64,000 bases of DNA from Berberis thunbergii. Taxonomy: Eukaryota > Streptophyta > Magnoliopsida > Ranunculales > Berberidaceae. A program made the translations under genes and the position numbers. Within the stretch, counting starts at the first letter, position 1. The number at the start of each line of letters is the position of its first letter. The notes under the pieces are model-generated. The model did no database searches, was not told where the DNA came from, and was given only the letters and a program-made list of their open reading frames with translations. Location of the stretch: contig QNQO01007578.1 in assembly GCA_003290165.1 (NCBI GenBank), positions 1 through 64,000 on the forward strand. The letters run 5' to 3'. Shown here piece after piece: positions 11,501-23,261 of the stretch.

Positions 11501-12480
11501 TGGTGTCCTAATAATACTAGATTTTTTAATATGACTAAAATACTATTGTTGTTAATAATACTACTATCCTAATTACATCAGATTTGTGCTAGCGAACAAT
11601 TAGAATTTGATGTGTATCTCAAGGATCGTATGTCAAAAGGAGAAGTTTCTAGTGTTAGCTTGCAAAATTCATAAAAACTTTAGCTTAAACGGCCTAACAA
11701 AATCATGCTCGGGGTTAATATGTTACCATGTCTGATTTTCTCGGGTATCGTGAGGAACACATGTAGTAACTATCTCAAACTTTAACATGTAGTTTCTGGT
11801 GAGAATTTCTAATTTTTCACTAAATCTTAGCTCAAACAAATTAATAAAAAAAATATTTTTAGTTTAATTTTACAAAAGAAAACTAACTGGTTCCTAAACT
11901 CAATGTAAAAAATCCAAATGAGTCATTTTAAGTTAATGCCCCATTAATTGATAAGTTTTTCACTTTAATTGTACTTGTTTAGTGCAATATAGATTATTTC
12001 TATACTTGCCTGGTAAACTTGTGTCCATACATTTTTGCATAAATCAGGTAAAAACTAATGTTATTACAGGATCATGGCTTAGTTGTGTCCCCTTTACAAT
12101 GACAAATGAAAAGATAAAGGAGATGCATGTAAGTTGTCTTTATTATTGTTTGGTAGGTTATTTTCCTTTTAAACCCACTAGTTTAGGCAAAACCCTTGAT
12201 GGGTGCTATTTGTTCTTAAAATTCCGTCTAATACTCATTTTGTGTATTGATTGTTAAGTCAATGAGTTTGACTACTGAAAAACATTACAATTTTTGAAAT
12301 GTCTGAAACTCCATCACATACTACTCATGTGATCGGTAACAACATTAATTGTTAAAATACTTTGAGTGCCAAACAGTAAAATTTAGCTTATAAACATGAC
12401 TATTAAGTTGATTCTCTTTCTAGTTCTTAGTGTTCTCATTTACAAACTGCAAGAAACCTCTTAAGCAATGGTGGATGAGA
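11501..12480. other. AT-rich spacer, nothing recognised
   Basis: A 91-residue frame at 11982-12257 has no family signature, and no repeats with partners elsewhere were noticed. Confidence 0.5.
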
Positions 12481-12504
12481 AGAGGAAAAGACGTACCAAT
12501 ATAG

Positions 12505-12745
12505 TAGTGATTGTTTTGGAGGTGGTGGCTCTGGAGAAGAGGCTGGAGCTGGCTTTGGTGGGGGTGTTGATGGTGGACTAGGAAGTAGGGGGAGGATTCA
12601 ACAGTGGTGGTGGAGGATTTAAAGGTGGTGATGGATGGGGTTTTGGAGGAGGAATAGGTGTTTTTGGATTCGGTGGTAGTGAAGGGTGTGGTGGCGGAAG
12701 CGGTGGTGGATATAAAGGTGAAGCTCGGGAAAATTATGGATGTGG
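12505..12745 (+). pseudogene. glycine-rich protein fragment A, frameshifted
   Basis: One frame reads CFGGGGSGEEAGAGFGGG. After one frameshift (about 12590) a second gives FNSGGGGFKGGDGWGFGGG, then GCGGGSGGGYKGEAR. The (GGX)n and GGGFG/GGGxG motifs are those of plant glycine-rich structural or secreted proteins. No signal peptide or start is preserved next to it. A similar Gly-rich block starts at 13855. Confidence 0.55.
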
Positions 12746-13793
12746 GTTACATTATTTCTACAAGAGTATGGAACTGCGGAAGGGTATCAAGCCATTATTC
12801 TACACTTCTCTTTTCCCCGCAACCATCAGCCATCCCCAACCCATCACCATCAACTTGAAAGAAAAAGTCAAATTTCTCATTTTAATGTCCAGATAACAAC
12901 AACCCACCACCATCACCTAATCTTTTTTCATCCGCTTCTCCCAAAAATGCAATGGCAATATTTCAATCTCAACACCAAGAATCAAATCCCATGTTCTTCT
13001 TCACTGTTGTATTTAAGAGCAGTGAAAAAGAAAGAAGACATCAACAAAGGAGATGATGTTTGCCTTTTCCTCCTCTCAAATTGTCATTTCATCTCAGTTC
13101 AAGAAGATTGGGGAGCAAATTAAGGTTCATTCTTCTCCTTTAGAAGCCCCCACCCTCAAATCCCCATCTTTATTTATCTTCCATTATTGATGGGTGGTGG
13201 TGTGTGATGAGTTGGAGTGGCAGAAGAAGAGGGGATGGGTTTGAAGTTCGTCATCGTCTTTGGTTGGGATTAGGGTAGATGAGGTAGGGTGTTGGTTCAA
13301 TTGCATATAGTGGGAGTTTTACAATTATGAGACATTTGTCGCATGAAGAAAAAGAGTGGATGCGGTGGAGGTGGCGGGGTGATGGGTGTGGTGTCTGTGT
13401 AGAAAAGAATAATAAGATAACGAGTTTGGATATTTACCTTTTGTGTTGATAGTTCAGGGTGATGAATATGGATTTGATGAAAATAAAATAGTGGTAGTGG
13501 CCTTCATCAATAAAGATGATAGTGGTGGTTAGTGTACTCTCGCTACTCTATTCAGTTATTTTAGCTCTAATGGAGGAAAAACCACACCACACAACCACCT
13601 GATTTCATCTCCTCAAATTCCTCTATCTCTTTACCATTAAAGCAAAAATTTTAATAATATCACCGCAGAGGAAAATAAGAATGCAATAGATCTCAACAAT
13701 AATACATATTCGTTTTGCAGAAAAGAAAAAGACGATGTTGGCCTTTGTCGACTTCAGAATTGACGATGGATCGCTGTAAAGAAATTCACCAAG
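12746..13793. other. spacer between the two glycine-rich blocks
   Basis: The region contains GGTGG-rich and TCACC-rich short words but no recognisable gene. It may be an insertion that separated two halves of one glycine-rich gene, but I could not find paired ends to prove it. Confidence 0.4.
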
Positions 13794-13851
13794 ATGGTTT
13801 TGCTCGATCTCAATCAACTTGTTGTATTTCCTTTTAATGTGTTGCAATTTT

Positions 13852-14154
13852 ACAAAGGAGGCAATGGTGGCTTAGGAGGAGGTGCTGGTGTTGGACTGGG
13901 CAAAAGTAGAGGAGGAGGATTTGGAGATGGTATTGGGGGAGGTGTAGGTTGTGGTTTCGGAGTTGGTGCAATAGCTGGTGGTGGAGTTGGTAGTGGTGCA
14001 GGACTTGGAGGTGGCGGGCGTGTTGAGGATGGAGGTGGACTAGGTGGTGGATCTGGGGTGGAACTGATGGAGAAGTTGGAGGTGGACTAAGTGGTGGATT
14101 TGGAAGTGGTTTCAAAGGTGGAGCTAGTAGAGGAGTTGAGGTGGTCTGCCTTAC
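13852..14154 (+). pseudogene. glycine-rich protein fragment B
   Basis: The + strand reads KGGNGGLGGGAGVGLGKSRG and continues with GFG-D-GIGGG, GSGAGLGGGG and GGGLGGG blocks. A stop at 14090 follows a frame change (VELMEKLEVD). Gly-rich coding then continues in another frame (GGFGSGFKGGASRG) to about 14140, so it is broken. A SINE sits directly downstream. The low-complexity Gly composition makes family assignment beyond glycine-rich protein impossible. Confidence 0.55.
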
Positions 14155-14170
14155 AAACTTTTCAGTATTA

Positions 14171-14278
14171 GTATTTGCCAATGGTAGTCTGGTTGGATGG
14201 TTAAGGCTGTGGTGGTTTAACCCCCACGTCTTGGGTTCTATACCCACCGGCGACACGCTTGCCTTTCAAAAAAAAAAA
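14171..14278 (+). mobile_element. tRNA-derived SINE with 16-bp target duplication
   Basis: The body is about 108 bp, has an A-box-like TGGTTGGATGGTTAAGG, a B-box-like GGGTTCTATACCC and ends in a run of A. The 16-base direct repeat AAACTTTTCAGTATTA lies immediately before (14155-14170) and after it (14279-14294). This is the target-primed insertion signature of a retroposon, and the repeats are identical, so insertion is comparatively recent. It lies at the edge of glycine-rich fragment B. Confidence 0.85.
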
Positions 14279-14294
14279 AAACTTTTCAGTATTA

Positions 14295-15742
14295 ACAAAT
14301 TTTACAGTTTGGTAGCCACATTATTCTAGCAATTACGGTTTGGTACCCATCACATGAGTGGTACGTGAGGGTATTTCAGAAATCCATTGACTTAATGGTC
14401 AATACACAAACTGGACGTTAGACGAAATTTCAAGAAAAAATGGCACTCGTCTACGATTTCACCTAAACTAATTGAGGCTAAAAGGTAAATAACTCATTGT
14501 TTGGTGATCTAATAAAGTCTTATTTATGGTAATGAGTGCAATAAAAAGTATGCAAAACTCTAAATTAATAATTTATATCTACATATTTCATCATGTTGTT
14601 ATAGAGTTTGCTTAATAAAACAGAAATAATACTACCTAGAAGGCTAGAAAACATATGTTCAATAAGCCTTGTAAATTTTATTTTATTTTTAAATTAGCCT
14701 TGTAATTAGACGCGACACATAATAACAAGTATGCATTAAGCTCTTTATCTGCAATTCTGCAGCAAATGAGGATTTGGAAAAACTTTAATTTTTCTATACC
14801 AATAAACAGCTGAGTGGCAAAAATATTTTATGACTATAATTTTTGTTATGTTAGTTGTGTGCTAGTGCTATCATGTACTAATATGATATCCTTGACATGG
14901 TTTACCATCACCACAATTTGGTCGTCAAGGAAAAGCACGCACAAATGGAAGATCACAGGCTTCATGCTGGGATTGAAATATAGCTTTAGTCTATAACTAT
15001 GTATGTTTTAATTCAGTCAATAGTGATTTTTTTTAATTAAATTTTAAGCTATAAAGCACGGAATTTCATATGGAAATGTTCAAAAATAATATGAGATGAT
15101 ACACTAAAGATGTTGTCATCGAAAACATATACAATAATTTATTTTCTTAACACTTCTACCTTAGTCCAAAGTTTCCACGTTATACCAACTGTCGACACAT
15201 TTTGTTACCCTTTTTTTTGTGGTGAAATTAAAAGAAGGTCATTTATATTAAAGCTGGCAGTTAGAGGATGAATTCCGTATATTTTTATTGTATTTTGATC
15301 ATTCTAAAGCATGTTGGACCATTAAATCTAAGCTTACCTAATTCTTCTATTAATCTTTCAACTTTTCTTTTTATTTTAAACAAAAACAAAATTGGAAGAT
15401 TCTAATAACAAGTTGGTCTTGGAGGCTTTGTTAATGGTCAGGGCACTTGGCCTCGTTTAAAACAACACAACATTTTAGAAAGTTTGGTCCAAATTCAACT
15501 ACCAGCCACTTGTTGGATCCTTCGGATTTGAATGTGTGGCAGAGGCAGCAGTCAACGCAATGGTAGTTACCTTACCCCATCAATGCATTTATTCATCCTT
15601 CTCGTTGGCCATTCCCCAATGTTTAGTTGTTACAAAGAAAAAAGTAAAATTAAAAATAAACTCAGTCAGGGCGACAAGGAAAATTAGGGTGTGTACGATA
15701 CCATGGAATCATATTTTATGGAAATCCATTAGGGGATTTGCT
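14295..15742. other. AT-rich spacer, nothing recognised
   Basis: Several reading frames of 60-75 residues show no conserved family features. A TAGGGTGTGTACG word near 15685 resembles the start of a Tourist-type end but has no clear partner. Confidence 0.45.
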
Positions 15743-16089
15743 TGGTGTATTTAGTTGCACAGAACCATATGCTATGAGAATTCACCACATAAGATTTCAT
15801 GCAATTAAACGCACCTTAAGTTAATTTGAGGTACACTCATCAATCCACATCTCATGAATAGTTGTGAGAATGAAAGTCTCATAAATATGAGAATCATACT
15901 TCTTGAACATGAGAATCACATGTTTTGAAGGGACCAAGAAGTGTGATTCACATGTTCATAAAACTTTCATTCGGACCATTACTCACAAATCTAATGGTTG
16001 ATTAATGAGTGAACCTCAATTTAATCTTAAATGTCGGGATCACTTTATGAATTCTCATAAAATAATATTTCATCCAACCAAATACACCC
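15743..16089. mobile_element. old Tourist-like (PIF/Harbinger) MITE
   Basis: The left end TTGGTGTATTTAGTTGCA pairs with a right end whose reverse complement is GGGTGTATTTGGTTGGAT. The interior is a long imperfect hairpin (CATGAGAATCACATG... CATGTTCATAAAACTTTCAT). It is the same family as the well-preserved copy at 43972-44289, with the same internal words (ATGAGAATTC, CACATG, CCAAGAAGTG/CCAAGGAGTG). It is more diverged, so this copy is older. Confidence 0.65.
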
Positions 16090-16203
16090 TTAGAGATCTT
16101 AAACCCTCAATCTCACAAGTTTTAGGTATTCCGACCTATAAAAATTTATGTGTTTTGGATAACATGAGAGAGAGAGAGACTTGTGAGGCAAGGTGGTTGT
16201 GCA

Positions 16204-16219
16204 GTTTAGTTTAGTTTAG

Positions 16220-16252
<33 letters not shown>
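16204..16252. repeat. compound microsatellite (TTTAG)n-(TTA)n
   Basis: About three TTTAG units are followed by about ten TTA/ATT triplets. Confidence 0.9.
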
Positions 16253-16253
<1 letters not shown>

Positions 16254-16632
16254 ATAGAAAAGAAGAAATCACATAGGGAAAGAGAGTAAAGAAAAGAAAA
16301 AATGATTGTGTCAACAAGTAGACGGTGAATTAAAAGGTGGGGGGTTGTGTTTTCAAAAATCAATTCCCTAAATTAATAAGAGCCAAAGTGCAAATTACTC
16401 TAAAACATAATATCCCCCTTCCTTATACATGATAAGATGATGAACATCAAAACTAGGATTGGATCATGACATTAACACCGAAGATTTGGATCATATGCCC
16501 CATTTTAGAGTAAAAAAAATAAAAAATAAATAAATAAATTTTTTCAAGTTTAAGTGAAATTTTGACCAAAGGCACCCACATAATTTTATAAAGTCAAACA
16601 AAACTGATTTCCAAATTTCCTTTTGTGTTCAT
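16253..16632. other. spacer, nothing recognised
   Basis: AT-rich sequence with no supported feature. Confidence 0.5.
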
Positions 16633-16965
16633 CTTTTCTAACCAAATCCACATTCACCTCCCCAATTTCCAACTCTTCAACTCTATTTTTCACATCTTTA
16701 TTCATATGTGGACCTCTACCTCTCTTTCTTCCTATCTATGTCCTTCTCTCTCGACCTTAAATATCTCGTTCTCAATATCCTAGATTCATTTTCATGATCA
16801 TTTTCTCAAACGAAACCTACATTCACCTCCACAACCTCCAATTCTTCAATTTTATTTTTCACATCTTCAATCATCCATGGACCTCTCCATTTCTCTCTTC
16901 TTCTCTCTGTCCTTTTCTCCCGACCTTTCTCTTCGTTCTATCTCGCCCTCAAGCTCCACTTCTAT
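16633..16965 (+). repeat. diverged tandem duplication, ~165-bp unit
   Basis: Blocks such as ACATTCACCTCC, AACTCTTCAA/AATTCTTCAA, TTTTTCACATCTT, GGACCTCT and CTCTCGACCTT/TCCCGACCTTT recur in the same order, first from about 16633 and again from about 16798. The pyrimidine-rich composition resembles a plant 5' leader, but no coding sequence follows. Confidence 0.6.
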
Positions 16966-17889
16966 TTTTATATATCTCATTATCAAAATCTCACACTATC
17001 TTATCCTCAATCATTTTCTATACAAAATCATTTGTTCGGATGGGTATTCAAGGGTTTGATTTGATGGTCGATTTGATGAAGTCTTGAGCCCATTTATCTC
17101 AAAATCCTTTTATTTTTGAAGTTTACGCTAAACTCATTTTGAATTATCTTCACCTCTTCAACATTTCTCATTTTTCTCTATTCATTCCACCAATGAATAT
17201 TGATGAACCTAAACAAGCTGTAGTCTTTGACCTCTGTCCTCCAACATGGATTAAAATGTGAAGCCATGAGCAATCTTTGGTTGAAGATTATGGAGTTATT
17301 GCAGATAAGCCTCGAAAAATCGAAAACTTTTTTAAAGTCATTTTTTTAAAAGCGACATCAACAAAAAAAGACTTGATTAAAAATAAATAAATAAAACCCG
17401 ACTCCATTAGCTTCGAAGTTGTAGTTCAGAATCAAATAAAATCATGTTTTCGACATAATTAGGCAATTTTTAAAAATTGATTATCAAATTCCACATTTGT
17501 TTTAAATTTTGAATTGGGAAAACCACAAAAAAAAAACTAGAATTTTTTCATCTAAAATGGATAATTGAAAAATAAATGTTTTGTTTTTTGCCTTGAGAAT
17601 GACTTTAAAAAAATTAAAAATTAAAAAATAAAAAACACCTCAAGAATCGGTTAAAAATGACTCTTTGGATAGGCTCATTTTTACAAAAGAGATTACATAT
17701 TGATGAGTTTGACAATTAGAACCGAAGATAACTATTTATTTCTACTATATTTAAGTCGGTTTTGAAAATCAGCTATCAAATCATATTTTCTTTTCAAAAA
17801 CCAAGTCTTTCATTGTTCGATTTTCAAAATCGAGCAAGAGAAATAACTGAACATCTGACTTTTTATCTATGAAGTTGCAAATCAGATTG
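16966..17889. other. AT-rich spacer before the satellite
   Basis: Short AAAATCGA/TCGATTTT words suggest local fold-back, but no coding or element boundary is supported. Confidence 0.4.
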
Positions 17890-18077
17890 ACACCATGTTA
17901 CAAATAAAATCACAACTTTTCCTACGAAGCTTCAAATAAAAAAACTATTTAGTGTACTTGAGACTAGATAACTCTTCCAACCCTATATAGCAAGCACATT
18001 TGAGTGCTTCAAAACAAATCAATTTTGGCTTCAGAGTTGACACATTCACAAACATTATTATATTGACACATTGTTGC
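17890..18077 (+). repeat. satellite-like unit, copy 1
   Basis: One ~178-bp unit carries CAAATAAAATCACAACTTTT, CGAAGCTTCAAATAAAA, CTTCCAACC-TATATAGCAAGCACATT and a TTGACACATTCACAAACATTAT block. The same ordered blocks are found three more times at 19110-19530, so this copy belongs to an array interrupted by the element at 18078-19103. Confidence 0.75.
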
Positions 18078-19103
18078 CAATGTTCTAAAAAATGCTAGGA
18101 GGTAGGTGGACAGAGAGCAAGTGCCTAGCACCCAGAGGCATGGGCAGTTTTAGGTTTTGTATTATAATTTATAATTTACAAAAAGTTAAACATAAAAGAC
18201 ACTGAAAAATCTAACTAATACAAGCCACATCATTTGTGATAGCAATGCAATTGTCCGATTATTGGTTTCTTAAGAATATAGTAATGCACTAAGGTCTGTT
18301 TGGTGAGCTAAAAATTTTCATGGGAAACTCTTTCTCATTTTCCTTTATTTCATATATGAATAAAACATTTCTGAAAAATAGAAATTTAATCCTCACTGTG
18401 TATCAAACAAATTACACTATCAATTTTGAGAGAAAAAAATGGAATTAAGACTAAAAAACATGAAGGGTTAATGAGTTGACTTTGAACAATAATGGACATT
18501 ATTAAAACCAATTTTGAGTTTCCACGTACAATATAGTGGCTAGTGATGTATGTTATAGCCAAATGGGGGGTGGGTTGGGTTGGTCTGAAAGATGAACCAA
18601 AATTGAAAACCTACCACTTCTTTTCTCAACTTTGGCTTAAACGCTTTCTTGAATGGCGTATACTCTAGGTTTTGTATTTTATTAGAGGATGTGATGTGGC
18701 TAGAGTCGTTGGACAGAGATTGGACAAGGAAACGCAGTGGCTGGACAGAGATCATACAACGTATGGATAGAGCTCGGAGAGGAGGAGAAGGTGACGTCTT
18801 GTAGCCTCTTTCTTCTCTCTTCTTCCTCTTGTTTTCTTCCCCTCCGTTTTCTTCTTCTTCACATTTTTTTTTTCTGCTCTACAATTGCAAATTGCAAAAC
18901 CTAAATCGATGGGAAGGAGAGGGATCTAAGGGGGTTGGTTATTTACTCCCACTTGGTTTTTATTTGCAACCAAGAAAAAAAGGGCCTAGATTTAGACCCC
19001 GCCTAGGCGCCTACCTGATTTTTCACCCCGCCCAGCCATTAATCTGGGTGTCTTTCTAACGCCTAGCGGCTATGCGTGAGCCTAGGCCATTTTTAAAACA
19101 TTG
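18078..19103. mobile_element. hAT-like element inserted in the satellite
   Basis: The left end CAATGTTCTAAAAAATG is matched by a right end whose reverse complement is CAATGTTTTAAAAATGG. Both are followed by GCCTAGG/CGCCTAGGCG-like subterminal words (18110-18135 and 19000-19085). CA(A/G)TGTT(C/T)TAAAA ends with GCCTAGGCG repeats are familiar from plant hAT elements. Satellite sequence resumes on the right where it stops on the left. A perfect 8-bp target duplication is not visible (ATTGTTGC versus CTTGTACA). No transposase remains. Confidence 0.65.
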
Positions 19104-19545
19104 CTTGTACAAATAAAATCATAACTCTCTTCGAAGCTCCAAATAAAAGACATTTAATGTGTAAAAAAACTAGAGTCGATGACGCTTCCAACCATATATA
19201 ACCAACACATTTGAGTGGTCCCAAACAAATAGTTTTTTATTTCAAATTTGACACATTCATAATCATTATCAAATTGACACGTTACAAGATACAATCACAA
19301 TTTTTTCTTATGAAGCTTCAAATAAAAAATAGTTTAGTAACCTAGAAACTAGAATCGATAACGCTTCCAACCTTATTTAGCAAGCACATTGGAGATTCCC
19401 AAACCAATCAGTTTTGACCTTAAAGTTGATGCATTCGCAAACATTATCATATTGACACCATGTTACATAAAATCATAACTCTTTATTCGAAGCTATAAAT
19501 AGAATATAGTGTTCTAGAAACTACACTTTACAAGGATTTTGAGGA
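19104..19545 (+). repeat. satellite-like array, copies 2-4
   Basis: The unit anchor (C)AAATAAAATCATAAC-like occurs at about 19110, 19285 and 19465, giving periods of about 175 and 180 bases. Each carries AGAGTCGATGACGCTTCCAACC-like and TTGACACATTCATAATCATTAT-like blocks. The last copy is partial. A period near 178 bp is in the range common for plant satellites. Confidence 0.75.
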
Positions 19546-19556
19546 TATGTCTTAGA

Positions 19557-20627
19557 ACTTAAGAAATTTAATCAGATTCAATTTCGAATTCAAAACATAT
19601 ACAAATGCACCTTTAAGTATTCATAAAACTCAACCGAAATTACCACTTAAATTTATGTCTTTAAAGTTTTATAATTTTCATAAAAATCAGTATTCTTAGA
19701 ATTTTGAAATTCATTTAAGAGCTTACTGCATCCTCTAGTGCAGAATTACAACAAAAATAGAATTAGATAAACGGGGTAAAATAAAAATTCAGGGAGAAAG
19801 ATGGGGTTGGGAGGGGGAATTCGAAAAGTGGAGAGAATGATGAACCTTAAATGAAAAGTTTAAGATATGAAGATGAATAAAGTTAAGTTGGAGAAGATGA
19901 AAAGTAAACATTAATACTCATGGACCACTTAAAAGTGAGTGACTAATTGTCAAAGGTGTAACAGCTGAGTTGGTAGAGGTGTGGTGGATGGAATCACACA
20001 TCACGGATTTAAACCCGACCGGCGACATGAGGTGGGGAGAGTTAAAGTTTAAAAAAAGTGACTAATTAATCAAAATTATTTCAAAGAAAATCTTGTGGAC
20101 CCAACTCACTTAAACATGTGCTCTAATCCTAAGGGAGCTAAAATCTAAATCGTGTGTGTCATTATCACGACCCTTAGCATTTATTGTACATGTCTCTAAT
20201 ATCTCTACTATCTATAAAGCCAAGACTTCTTAGAGTAATTACCTCATTTTTTGACAATTCAGACCTAGGTTTATTTTTAAAATAATTTAGTTTGATTTTA
20301 ACTTTTAAGGGTATTAAATAAAATTTTCAATTTATTCAAATTTTATCATTTTGAATGTTGAATATTTTTAATTTGATAACCATCCTCTACTCAAACTCAC
20401 TATCAATTTTTTTTTGATAATTAGTAAAACAAGAATTATATTTGTTCATAAAAAAAAGAATTATGTCGTTTAAATAAAATATAAGTTTATTTATTCTTTC
20501 AAATCTTCATCTTTTATTTTATTTATAAAACTTTAAAAAAATTTTCTATCTATGATGTTATAAACTATAGAAAGTGGGCTATAAATTTCACGTTGAAGAA
20601 ACAATCATTAAATAAGAACAAGGTTCA
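19557..20627 (+). repeat. tandem duplication, unit 1 (1071 bp)
   Basis: The sequence from ACTTAAGAAATTTAATCAG at 19557 recurs from 20628 (ACTTAAGAAATTAAATCAG) with matching order throughout: a GGGGGAATTCGAAAAGTGGAGA block, a SINE, a GACCCTTAG block and CTATAGAAAGTGGG near the end. Unit 1 has no supported gene. Confidence 0.9.
19949..20057 (+). mobile_element. tRNA-derived SINE in unit 1
   Basis: An A-box-like AGCTGAGTTGGTAGAGG, a B-box-like GGATTTAAACCCGACCGGC and an A-run are flanked by the direct repeat GTGACTAATT (19939-19948 and 20058-20067). Its B-box region and GGCGACA tail resemble the SINE at 14171, so the two may be related. Confidence 0.8.
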
Positions 20628-21697
20628 ACTTAAGAAATTAAATCAGATTCAGTTTCGAATTCAGAGCACATACAAATGCACCTCTAAGTATTCCTAAAAC
20701 TCAACTGAAATTGCCACTTAAATTTATGTCCTTAAAAATTGATAATTTTCATAAAAATCAATATTCGTAGAATTTTAAAATCCATTTAAGAGATTACTTC
20801 ATCCTCTAGTGTAGAATTACAACAAAAATAGAATTAGATAGACGAGGCGAAGTAGAAATTCAGGGAGAGAGAGATGGGGTTGGGGAGGGGGAATTCGAAA
20901 AGTGGAGAAAATGATGAACCTTAAATGAAAAGTTCGTTTAAGATATGAAGGTGAATAAAGTTACGTTGGAGAAGATGAAAAGTAAACATTAATACTCATG
21001 GGCCACTTCAAAGTGAGTGACTAATTGCCAAAGTTGTATTAGCTGAGTTGGTAAAAGTGTGGTAGATGGAATCACACGTCACAGGTTCAAACCCAACCGA
21101 CGGCATGAGGTGGGGGTTAAGGTTTAAAAAAAAACTAACTAATCAAAATTATTTCAAAGAAAATATTATGGACCCAACTCACTTAAACACGTGCTCTAAT
21201 CCTAAAGGGGGCTATAATCTAAATTGTGTGTGTCATTATCACGACCCTTAGGATTTATTGTACATGTCTCTAATATCTCTACTATCTATAAAGCCAAGAC
21301 TCTTTGAGTAATTACTTCATTTTTTAGACAATTTAGACCCGGGTTTATTTTAAAAATAAATTAGTTTGATTTTAACTTTTAAGGGTATTATATAAAATTT
21401 TCAATTTATTCAAATTTTATCATTTTTGAATATTGAATATTGAATATTTTCAATTTGATATCCACCCACTACTCAAACTCACTATCAATTTTTTTAATAA
21501 TTAGTAAACACAAGAATTATATCTATTCATAAAAATAAAAATAAAATTATGTCATTTTAATTAAAATAGAAGTTTATTTATTCTTTCAAATCTTCATCTT
21601 TGTATTTGTTTATGAAACTAAAAAAAATCTCTATATATAATGTTATAAACTATAGAAAGTGGGATATAAATTTCACGTTGAAGAAACAATCATCAAA
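20628..21697 (+). repeat. tandem duplication, unit 2
   Basis: This is the second copy of the unit that starts at 19557, with scattered substitutions and small indels. It ends at about 21697, where similarity to unit 1 stops after CACGTTGAAGAAACAATCAT. Confidence 0.9.
21027..21130 (+). mobile_element. tRNA-derived SINE in unit 2
   Basis: The same SINE occupies the equivalent place in unit 2, with AGCTGAGTTGGTAAAAG and CAGGTTCAAACCCAACCG boxes. The left flank keeps GTGACTAATT (21017-21026) while the right flank is altered. The SINE was therefore present before the 1.07-kb duplication. Confidence 0.8.
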
Positions 21698-23213
21698 ATG
21701 AAATAAAAATTATATACAAACTTTATTCCAACCTCTTTCAATTTATATATACTATTTTTTTCTAATATTATGTTATGGTAACATTGAGGGTGGTTTAATA
21801 GTTGATAATGCTAAAGTGTATTGGTTTCAAAAGATTTATGTAAGACTTTACTGCATATTTTAATATAAAATAGTACATTTCTCACTGCCATTCATATGAT
21901 TATTCTATTTAGATGGATATTTTTTAATGTAACATATTTACATATTCTAACACTTGCATCATGTGTGCGTTACATGCTATTTTAAAGAACCAACTTGAAC
22001 CGATTGCTTAATAAATGCTGGTGGAAGAAAAAAAAATCCAACAAAAATAATACGGAGTAATATAGTTGCTGGATGTATATATATACATTTTCAACGAGTT
22101 AAAAAGACTTCAAATATGTAGTTTTAAAACCAATATTTTTTATTTTACATTATCTGTAGCGATCCAAATTTGGGTGGTAGTGGCCAAATTATGTTAGGAC
22201 TCTCAATTGCCAAATGTGCATTCCAACTAATATGGACATTCCAAACAGTTGCAGTCGGAACATTGAGAAATTTTCAACCATCAACATGGTCAAATAAAGT
22301 CCCTCCCATTGAGTGCTTATACTATTTTAATAGTTGTCTTTGCAAATGTTCAGTGAGACATTTTGATGTCAAGGCCTACCCACAAATGCCCTCAAACCTA
22401 TTAGGCTACTGTAAAACACTTATTAGATACCCCTAACTTTTTACAACATAAATCCAATTTAGGAAAAAAGGTCATATTGTTTCTTATGATATCCAAATTT
22501 TCTGTAAAATTGTTATCATCAGATATTATTAACCAACTAAGTCTGATAACTACAAAATGTCATTTGATCTGTCGAACATATTAAAAATGCCGCACATATG
22601 TACACTGATTAACCATACTGCACTGATTCCCATAATCTGAATATGGCCAACAAAAACCCTAAAAACAATTATAATTCTTAATTATAACCTCACTAGCCTA
22701 TCATTTCTTAATTTCACTTGACATCACTAATACATTGTAATCAACAACCTTTTAACAGACATTGTGACCATTGTAATCAAACCCTAGATCGAACTCAAAA
22801 TTAAAATTAAAATTAAAATCTAACTCCAACTTGATAGTGATTGCTTCCTTCGCCCAATGCAAAGACCAATGCCAACACAACAACCACCATCTCACATGTA
22901 TCTGTGATTGGCAAAATCACATCCCAAGTGGTTAGGACTCAGCGATGCTTTTTTTGCCGCATTTTTGCAAATAAATGTAATTTATATTGTTTCTTGCTAT
23001 ATTTAAATAATGGTTTATTTATCGCAACGAGGAGAAGGGTGACTCACTACCCTAGTTTGATAATAAAAAAATTGTTCAAAAACTAACGACACATGTTTTT
23101 GAATTTTTTTTATTGATGGTTTCCTTCAGTAGGTTAAAAAAGGGGCGGTGTCAAAAAGTCGCGACCTTTCTCGTATCTACTTCTAATAAAACTTTATTGG
23201 TCAGAGCACAATC

Positions 23214-23219
<6 letters not shown>
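21698..23219. other. AT-rich spacer, nothing recognised
   Basis: The longest frame (22170-22436, 88 residues) lacks recognisable domains. No paired repeats were noticed. Confidence 0.45.

Positions 23220-23261
<42 letters not shown>
23220..23261. repeat. (AAT)n microsatellite, left part
   Basis: About fourteen AAT/ATA triplets. It is directly followed by an LTR and continues on the LTR's other side at 23931. Confidence 0.95.

Noticed and set aside
13834..14256. 140-residue His/Pro/Leu-rich frame on the - strand
   Set aside because: It is the antisense of the glycine-rich block and the SINE. Low complexity explains its openness.
14171..14278. Possible tRNA gene
   Set aside because: A- and B-box-like sequences are present, but no cloverleaf arms can be paired. 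A 16-bp target duplication and A-tail show a SINE.
18078..19103. 8-bp target duplication for this hAT-like element
   Set aside because: ATTGTTGC and CTTGTACA do not match well enough, so the element is called on termini and the interrupted satellite only.
22170..22436. 88-residue frame with several cysteines
   Set aside because: Cysteine spacing matches no finger I know and nothing supports a gene around it.
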